From positions 1 through 64,000 of the forward strand of contig JAHHHU010000006.1 of the NCBI GenBank assembly GCA_019359175.1: a stretch of 64,000 bases of DNA. The letters run 5' to 3'. Position 1 is the stretch's first letter, and every line of letters begins with the position of its first letter. Positions 57,885 to 64,000 of this stretch are shown in pieces. This stretch comes from Phormidium tanganyikae FI6-MK23. Its GTDB lineage: Bacteria > Cyanobacteriota > Cyanobacteriia > Leptolyngbyales > Leptolyngbyaceae. Below the pieces are notes generated by a model, which did no database searches, was not told where the DNA came from, and was given only the letters and a program-made list of their open reading frames with translations. A program made the translations under genes and the position numbers.

Positions 57885-59930
57885 TTGAGAGTAGCTAGAA
57901 TTCTCGTTGTTGAAGATGAAAGCGTTGTGGCTTGGCACGTACAAGAAGCCCTGCAAACGCTAGGACATCAAGTGATTGCGATCGCAACAAGCGCCCGTCA
58001 AGCGATTCAAATCGCAACGGATCAGCGCCCCGACTTAGTGTTAATGGATATCTGCTTGCAAGGAAAAAACGACGGTGTTTCTGCGGCAGAGTACTTATAC
58101 TTAAATCTCAATCTTCCAGTGGTTTATCTCACCGCTCACGCAGACGAATACACCCTTAAACGAGCGACTGAAACTTCTCCATTTGGCTATTTGATCAAAC
58201 CCTTTCAAGAAGCAGATTTACACACAACGATTCAAGTGGCGTTACGTCGTCACCAAATGGAAGTCGCGCTCAAAGACACGCAGCAATGGTATGCAACCAC
58301 TTTAGTTAGTATCGGAGATGCCACGATCGCAACCGATATCGATGGGTTTATCACCTTTATGAATCCGGCGGCAGAATTCTTCACGGGTTGGACGCAAGAG
58401 CAAGCGTTAGGAGAATTTGCGGGGCGTGTGTTGGACCTGATCGATGACGAAACCGGAGGCGCGATCGACAATCCGATTCTGGCGGCTTTGTGTCAGGGTG
58501 ATACAATTACTCTGCCAGCGCGCGCAGTTTTACGATCGCGGGATGGAACAAACCGTCCTGTGGGTGATAGTGCTTCCCCGATTCGCAATCGAGACGGAGA
58601 GATTATTGGTGGCGTTATGGTGTTTCAGGATATGAGCGATCGCCGCCAGCGCGAATCGAGTTTGGATGCCCAACGGCAAATTTTAGAAACGACCCAATCG
58701 CTGCTGTGTGCCCAACTCAAAGAGCGCACCGAACAACTTCAATTCGCGATCGCGGTTGATCGATTACGTCAGTGGATTTTTAATCAGTGTGATGGCGATC
58801 GGACGGAATTTCTCCAATGGATGCTGCAAGAAATTGGGCAAGCGCTGAAGATTGATTACAGTTGGATTGCTTTTCACGATCGAGCAGCAGCCATCTCAAC
58901 GGTCGTGGCAGAGTTCAATTTGGCAGAGGCGGAACCGCGATCGATGATTCGCCGCGCGATCGAAATTGCAAAGTTCTCGCCGTTCTATTTGCGGTTGTTT
59001 CAACGTCAGTGCTGGATTTGTCCGGCGGTTGAAATCTTGCCGCCGCTGTATGCTGCTTCGGCTCAAGTGATCGTATGTCCGATTCAGGGAGAGCAAGGCA
59101 CGATCGGAGAGGTTGGCATTGTGTTGCCAGATTATCCATGCTGGAGCGGGTTTCAGGCTGATGCGATTTCACAACTGGTCAGCCAAGCGATTAGAACTTA
59201 TCAATCGTCCCGGCAAAATCAGGCAGCACAGACGAAAATCGCGGAATTGCAGCATCTTAAGACGCTCCAAGATGACTTTATTGAGGCGCTTTCTCATGAA
59301 CTGCGAACGCCGTTGACGAATATGCGAATGGCGATCGAGCTGATGCAGCGCATGGTTACTTCTCTTAAAGATCCCGAAGTTCTTGATCCTCAAGTTCAGC
59401 GATTAGATCAGTATTTGAAAATTCTTCAGCAAGAATGGCACGAGGAATTTAGCTTGGTGAATGATCTGTTAGCGTTTCAGAATGCCTCTGGTGCGTCGGA
59501 AGCGATTCCGTTGAGCGAAGTTCGGATTCAGGACTGGTTGACGATCGCCGTTGAGCGGTTTTCGGCACAAACTGCGATCTCGATTCAGATTGAATTCGCT
59601 TCAGAACCGATTCCTAAAGTGCTGATTCACTTACCCACACTGGAAAAAACGCTGATCCAGCTTTTCACACACCTAAATCACGCGAGTCCAGAATTGCCGA
59701 TTCAACTGCGGACATTTGCCGATTCGGGAAACTTTTGTATATCAGCAAATTGCGGTTTAGCAGAGGAACCGAATGCTGAGGAAACTTTACCGAGACGCAA
59801 ACAGAACGTATCGAATTTACGACTGGCGTTGCTGCGACGATATGCGATCGACTTAAACGCGACTGTGACGGTAGAACAGCGATCGGGAAATACTGTTTTG
59901 ACGCTGAACCTACCGATTAGGACTGCTTAG
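57885..59930 (+). CDS. REC-PAS-GAF-HisKA sensory protein with divergent ATPase domain
   Basis: REC ILVVEDESVVAWHVQEALQ...DLVLMDICLQG; PAS TLVSIGDATIATDIDGFITFMNPAAEFFTGWT; HisKA FIEALSHELRTPLTNMRMAIELMQRM; C-terminus lacks clear N/G boxes; TTG start. Confidence 0.9.
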   Translation: MRVARILVVEDESVVAWHVQEALQTLGHQVIAIATSARQAIQIATDQRPDLVLMDICLQGKNDGVSAAEYLYLNLNLPVVYLTAHADEYTLKRATETSPFGYLIKPFQEADLHTTIQVALRRHQMEVALKDTQQWYATTLVSIGDATIATDIDGFITFMNPAAEFFTGWTQEQALGEFAGRVLDLIDDETGGAIDNPILAALCQGDTITLPARAVLRSRDGTNRPVGDSASPIRNRDGEIIGGVMVFQDMSDRRQRESSLDAQRQILETTQSLLCAQLKERTEQLQFAIAVDRLRQWIFNQCDGDRTEFLQWMLQEIGQALKIDYSWIAFHDRAAAISTVVAEFNLAEAEPRSMIRRAIEIAKFSPFYLRLFQRQCWICPAVEILPPLYAASAQVIVCPIQGEQGTIGEVGIVLPDYPCWSGFQADAISQLVSQAIRTYQSSRQNQAAQTKIAELQHLKTLQDDFIEALSHELRTPLTNMRMAIELMQRMVTSLKDPEVLDPQVQRLDQYLKILQQEWHEEFSLVNDLLAFQNASGASEAIPLSEVRIQDWLTIAVERFSAQTAISIQIEFASEPIPKVLIHLPTLEKTLIQLFTHLNHASPELPIQLRTFADSGNFCISANCGLAEEPNAEETLPRRKQNVSNLRLALLRRYAIDLNATVTVEQRSGNTVLTLNLPIRTA

Positions 59931-62203
59931 AACTTCTCCCCGAAGCCAAACTGAAAGCGTCCTTCGCCTTGGTCGTTGATTCCATACCCTGCCCGAATCG
60001 TGCCCAGCGGCGACTTCACCCGAATTCCCAAGCCAAACCCAAATCCTGTACCTGGCTTATCCCGCACAATTCCTGGCGCTCCTAACACCGCATTTGCTGA
60101 CCCCAAATCCGAGCCAAAATCAGCAAACACTGCCCCTCCGATAATGCTGTAAATCGGAAAACGATACTCTGCGGAAGCTAAAACAAAACTGCGACCCACA
60201 GCTACATCTCCGATTCCGTAGCCCCGTACCGAGTTTGGCCCGCCTAATGTATAAGCATTGTACGGCGGCAAATCTCCGATCGTCGTTCCCGCCTGCACAT
60301 TAAACGCTAGCACTTCTGGCTGTTGCTGCGTTTTCTCTAAGTTGAAGAAATTGACCGGCACGTACTGTGAATAGTTTGCTTGCAGGCGATTCGAGAGGAT
60401 GTTACCGCGCCCGATCGGAATCGATTGTTCAGTGGTCAGGGTTAATAGAGAACCACTCGACGGATCAGATGGATTATTTCGCTGATCGCGCACTGCCGTA
60501 AAATTCAGCGTGGTCAAATCATCGATTCCAGTACCGCTAAAAGAGAGCGGTGCGCCATTACGATCGCGTTTTGCAATATCGCCATCTCGATCGCGCAAAC
60601 TCACCCGCGTATAGTTCAAGCCCAGCGTTCCGTCCCAGCCGTCTCCGATCGGACGATTGACCGCGACGGTTCCTCCAAAGCGACCTTCTCGAACACGATC
60701 GCCGTTTGCGAGTTCGCTCGTATCGTCATCAAACACGCGCGAAACTCCGCGTCTTCGGAATCCACTCACGCTGTAGCCTAATTTGTCGGGTTCGGTCGCG
60801 CGGTAGGGACTGACAAATCGCCCATCAAACTGTACGTCTCGCGTTCCGACTGAGACATTTCCGCCGAGCTGCTGTCCGACTCCATTGAAGTTGCTGTCGT
60901 TGTAGTTAAAGCTGCCAAATAGTCCTAGATCGTCGTTAAGCCCGCCGCTGACATTGAGTGCACGACTCCGGGCTTCGGTGAGGTTATAAACAACGGTTGT
61001 GCGACGGGCATCCCCTTCGAGCGCGATCCGCCCGTTGGTAAAGAGTCCCGTTTGTAGAATGCGCTGGAGGTCTTGACGGGCGGCAGATTCTTGAAAAATT
61101 TGACCAGGTTTGAGTTGAATTTGGCTTTGTAAAAAGCTTTCTCTGGTTCTTCCTCGAATCGGTTCCCCTTTGTCGTTTGTCGGTCTGCCTTGCTCATCGG
61201 TAAAGCGGATTTGAATCGCTCCGACTGTCCCTTCTGCGACTTCCACCGACAATACGCCTTCTCGATTTGGCACAACGCCGATCACCCGCGCTAGGCTAAA
61301 TCCGTTTTGACGATACCAAGTATTGATCTGGCGAATGCTTTCGTTAATTGCCGTGGGGCTGACGGGTGCGCCGAATTGGGTTTGAAAGAATTGATTCGCA
61401 ATCGCGGGAGTGAGCGCTTGAGCATTCACTAAGTTAAGAGCGCGAACGGTGGTCGGCTGCACTTGAAAGGTGACGCTCAAACCATCGGGGTTGGCGCTTG
61501 TGGTGAAGGTAGCAGTACTGAATAAGCCCGTTTCCAGAATGGCGGCGATGTCGCTTTGAAGTTGGGGAGTGCTGACGTTGCCACCAGGTTGAGTTTGAAT
61601 GCGAGAGCGAACTAATTGCTGGAGTTCAGTAGATGCGCCGACAACTTGGACATCGGTGGCGGTAAGGACGAGATTAGAGGGTGTTTGAGCAGCGCGGGGC
61701 ATTTGCGGTTGGGGCGACGCTGGCACTCGCGCTGGAGTTTGGGCGGTTGGTGAAATGCGATCGGGAACAATCCATTCTGGTTGAGCCACTGGACTGGCTT
61801 GGGCGAGTTGGCTTGATTTGCGAGTGCGAGAAAATTCTGGAGTAGTGCGAGGTTCTTCGATCGCTACAGTTGGGACGGTGCGAGAAGGTGTAATCGGAGA
61901 TGTCGCACTTTTTGCAGGGCTTGCGATCGCATGAATTGGAGCAGTCTGAGGAGATGCGACTGCTACCGGAATTTTCGTAGGGCTTGCGATCGCGGTAATT
62001 GGAACAGTTTGAGAGACTTTGCTGTTCGGAAGATTCGCGACCTTTGGCGTTTTATTCTCAACTGCTGAAATCCCTGCTTCAGTAGGCACAACAGTATCCT
62101 GAGCCGTTGCTTTTTGTGCCAAATTAGAGGCAGCAATTAACCCGATCGTACAAGCTGTTAGTGTAGAAAAACGCATCGCTAAACCCGCAGAATAGAGCTT
62201 CAA
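59927..62203 (-). CDS. Omp85/BamA-family outer membrane protein with Pro-rich N-terminal linker
   Basis: POTRA-like domains; C-terminal barrel GGPNSVRGYGIGDVAVGRSFVLASAEYRFPI...GTGFGFGLGIRVKSPLGTIRAGYGIND..FQFGFGEKF. Confidence 0.95.
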   Translation of the reverse strand: MKLYSAGLAMRFSTLTACTIGLIAASNLAQKATAQDTVVPTEAGISAVENKTPKVANLPNSKVSQTVPITAIASPTKIPVAVASPQTAPIHAIASPAKSATSPITPSRTVPTVAIEEPRTTPEFSRTRKSSQLAQASPVAQPEWIVPDRISPTAQTPARVPASPQPQMPRAAQTPSNLVLTATDVQVVGASTELQQLVRSRIQTQPGGNVSTPQLQSDIAAILETGLFSTATFTTSANPDGLSVTFQVQPTTVRALNLVNAQALTPAIANQFFQTQFGAPVSPTAINESIRQINTWYRQNGFSLARVIGVVPNREGVLSVEVAEGTVGAIQIRFTDEQGRPTNDKGEPIRGRTRESFLQSQIQLKPGQIFQESAARQDLQRILQTGLFTNGRIALEGDARRTTVVYNLTEARSRALNVSGGLNDDLGLFGSFNYNDSNFNGVGQQLGGNVSVGTRDVQFDGRFVSPYRATEPDKLGYSVSGFRRRGVSRVFDDDTSELANGDRVREGRFGGTVAVNRPIGDGWDGTLGLNYTRVSLRDRDGDIAKRDRNGAPLSFSGTGIDDLTTLNFTAVRDQRNNPSDPSSGSLLTLTTEQSIPIGRGNILSNRLQANYSQYVPVNFFNLEKTQQQPEVLAFNVQAGTTIGDLPPYNAYTLGGPNSVRGYGIGDVAVGRSFVLASAEYRFPIYSIIGGAVFADFGSDLGSANAVLGAPGIVRDKPGTGFGFGLGIRVKSPLGTIRAGYGINDQGEGRFQFGFGEKF

Positions 62204-62371
62204 ATTGAATCAAACAAACTCAAGATTTAAAAATAGTTGTATCAGAAAATTCAGCGAATAAAACCTGCAAGAAATGATTTTGATTCCAAATTCGTAATCT
62301 GATAAACAGCTTTATGTGAAACAGTTGTAGTACCTATTGAAGAACAATCTTAAATCAGAGTTCCCCGCTTT

Positions 62372-63160
62372 ATGAATCAATCCTTGCATCCGCTCGGTGT
62401 TCCTCCTAATGCTTGGTATGTGAACGAATCGATCGCAGATCTCACTCGACCAGAGATGCCCGCCCGATCGATTACGCTCCAAACTGCAACAAAAATATTG
62501 CGTCTAGATCTAAACAAATCTGCGCTGATTATCGTAGATATGCAGAACGATTTTTGTCATCCCGACGGGTGGTTATCGCATATCGGAGTCGATGTCACGC
62601 CTGCACGATCGCCAATTGTTCCGATCCAGCAATTGCTGCCAATTTTGCGACAAATTGGAATGTCGATCGTTTGGATCAATTGGGGAAATCGCCCGGATTT
62701 GTTCAACATTAGTCCTGCCACTCGTTATGTGTACAATCCTACTGGAACGGGAGTCGGACTCGGTGATCCCTTACCGAAAAATCAGGCTCCAGTGCTTGAA
62801 AAAGAAAGTTGGGCAGCCGCGATCGTTGATGAGCTTGAACCACCCGAAAGCGATATCAAGATTGATAAGTACCGCATGAGTGGATTTTGGGATACACCGC
62901 TGGATAGTATTCTGCGGAACTTGGGAAAGACAACGCTATTCTTTGCGGGTGTGAATGCGGACCAGTGTGTGATGGCTACGCTACAAGATGCGAATTTTCT
63001 CGGCTATGACTGCATTTTGTTAGAGGACTGTACCGCAACGACTTCACCAGAATTTTGCCTTCAAGCAACCTTGTATAATGTGAAACAATGCTTCGGGTTT
63101 GTGAGCGATTCAATTCAACTTTTAGACGGAATTAAAACGAGTATAAAGGTTAAAAATTAG
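62372..63160 (+). CDS. Isochorismatase-family cysteine hydrolase
   Basis: SALIIVDMQNDFCHPDGWLSHIG...DTPLDSILRNLGKTTLFFAGVNADQCVMATLQDANFLGYDCILLEDCTATT. Confidence 0.92.
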   Translation: MNQSLHPLGVPPNAWYVNESIADLTRPEMPARSITLQTATKILRLDLNKSALIIVDMQNDFCHPDGWLSHIGVDVTPARSPIVPIQQLLPILRQIGMSIVWINWGNRPDLFNISPATRYVYNPTGTGVGLGDPLPKNQAPVLEKESWAAAIVDELEPPESDIKIDKYRMSGFWDTPLDSILRNLGKTTLFFAGVNADQCVMATLQDANFLGYDCILLEDCTATTSPEFCLQATLYNVKQCFGFVSDSIQLLDGIKTSIKVKN

Positions 63161-63270
63161 CGGCTCAATTGCCATACTGTTATTTATCTTCTCACTAAAT
63201 TTTCCTGGTGGTGAAAGACCCAGAATGAAGACATGGTATAGTGTTGCGATTTCTTGGAAGAGAATACAGT

Positions 63271-64000
63271 ATGGCAATTCCTGATAGTTTAAATCCGCTA
63301 GGAGTCCCTGATTTTAATGGCGATGGTCGTACTGATTTATTCAGTTTTAACGCCAATATTCGTACGCCAGAAATCATGTTAATGTCTGGAGTTCGATCGC
63401 TCAGTTCAAGTTCTTTTTCTTTCACTCTTGATGACTGGCAAGACCCCAAATTTGGAGATTTTAATGGAGATCGCAAAACTGATTCAATCTGGCGCAATGA
63501 CAAAGTTGGAGCCAATGCAATTTGGTTGATGAATGGGACTACGATCGAGTCGGCAGCATTTCTCGAACCGCTGCAAGGCGTTTGGACAGATGTAGTGGGC
63601 GATTTTGACGGCAACGGGAAAAGCGATCTACTCTGGTACAACCCCAACACCGGAGACTACCAAGTCTGGCTGATGGACGGGCTGCAACGAGTGAAACAGA
63701 CGAGCGGCAAGATCCAGCAAGGTTGGCAAGCTACGATCGCAGATTTCAACAACGACAATCGCAGCGACGTATTTTGGCGCAACCCGACGACTGGAGAAAA
63801 TGGAGTGTGGACATTCGATCCTCAGACATTAGCAATTTACGGCGAATTCATTCCTTTTAAGTCTCCAACTTGGACACCCGAAATTATTGACTACAACGGC
63901 AACGGGCGCAGTGATACCTATTGGCGCGATCGTTTAACCGGACAGAACCAAGTCTGGACTTGGACGGTGAGCGGTTTACAGCCAAATTCTACGCCGATTG
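63271..64000 (+). CDS. FG-GAP/VCBS-repeat protein, 3' truncated by the window edge
   Basis: Open from ATG 63271 to window end (absent from ORF track because there is no stop): DFNGDGRTDLF..., DFNGDRKTDSIWRN, DFDGNGKSDLLWYNPNTGDYQVWLMDG, DFNNDNRSDVFWRNPTTGENGVW, DYNGNGRSDTYWRDRLTGQNQVW. Confidence 0.9.
   Translation, partial: MAIPDSLNPLGVPDFNGDGRTDLFSFNANIRTPEIMLMSGVRSLSSSSFSFTLDDWQDPKFGDFNGDRKTDSIWRNDKVGANAIWLMNGTTIESAAFLEPLQGVWTDVVGDFDGNGKSDLLWYNPNTGDYQVWLMDGLQRVKQTSGKIQQGWQATIADFNNDNRSDVFWRNPTTGENGVWTFDPQTLAIYGEFIPFKSPTWTPEIIDYNGNGRSDTYWRDRLTGQNQVWTWTVSGLQPNSTPI

Overview
64 kb of a cyanobacterial chromosome. HIP1-like GCGATCGC/CGATCG words are dense throughout, and the gene content (Ycf65/PSRP-3, glnB, ccsB/ccdA, Hps locus, Omp85) fits a filamentous, Leptolyngbya-like lineage. 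Most of the window is housekeeping: murG, groES-groEL with a CIRCE site, secY-adk, ubiX, rnr, glnB with an NtcA box, queF, ccsB-ccdA-ftsW, purN, argD, rpmB, glgB and an Omp85 protein. Three larger accessory blocks stand out. (1) A divergent purine/urate catabolism cluster at 31.1-38.4 kb: allC-like, uraD and hpxO on the minus strand, and a GGCT/AtzF-C-like protein, xdhA and xdhB on the plus strand. (2) A hormogonium-polysaccharide/pseudopilin operon at 42.3-51.0 kb: a giant HpsA, HpsB, HpsC and two GspH/FimT-like pilins, without the usual glycosyltransferases. (3) A pair of sensory kinases at 56.6-59.9 kb; the second has a degenerate ATPase domain. Signals not explained by the ORF track include a 21-bp tandem repeat block flanked by 13-bp perfect inverted repeats (12.35-12.61 kb), a 123-bp MITE-like element with palindromic ends (15.73-15.85 kb), a large palindrome over the rpmB promoter, several gene fossils (HicB-like antitoxin, type I restriction R-like protein, a histidine kinase and a Uma2 fragment around an IS5-family element, and XisH with an apparent 1-nt N-terminal deletion), an unlisted 57-aa ORF, and a VCBS/FG-GAP protein running off the right edge. 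I saw no convincing CRISPR array, rRNA or tRNA. I could not confirm a wholly new system. The best leads are the repeat element at 12.35 kb, the GGCT-like protein in the purine cluster, and the pseudopilin set with paired C-terminal cysteines. All family names come from recognising motifs by eye; no database search was run.
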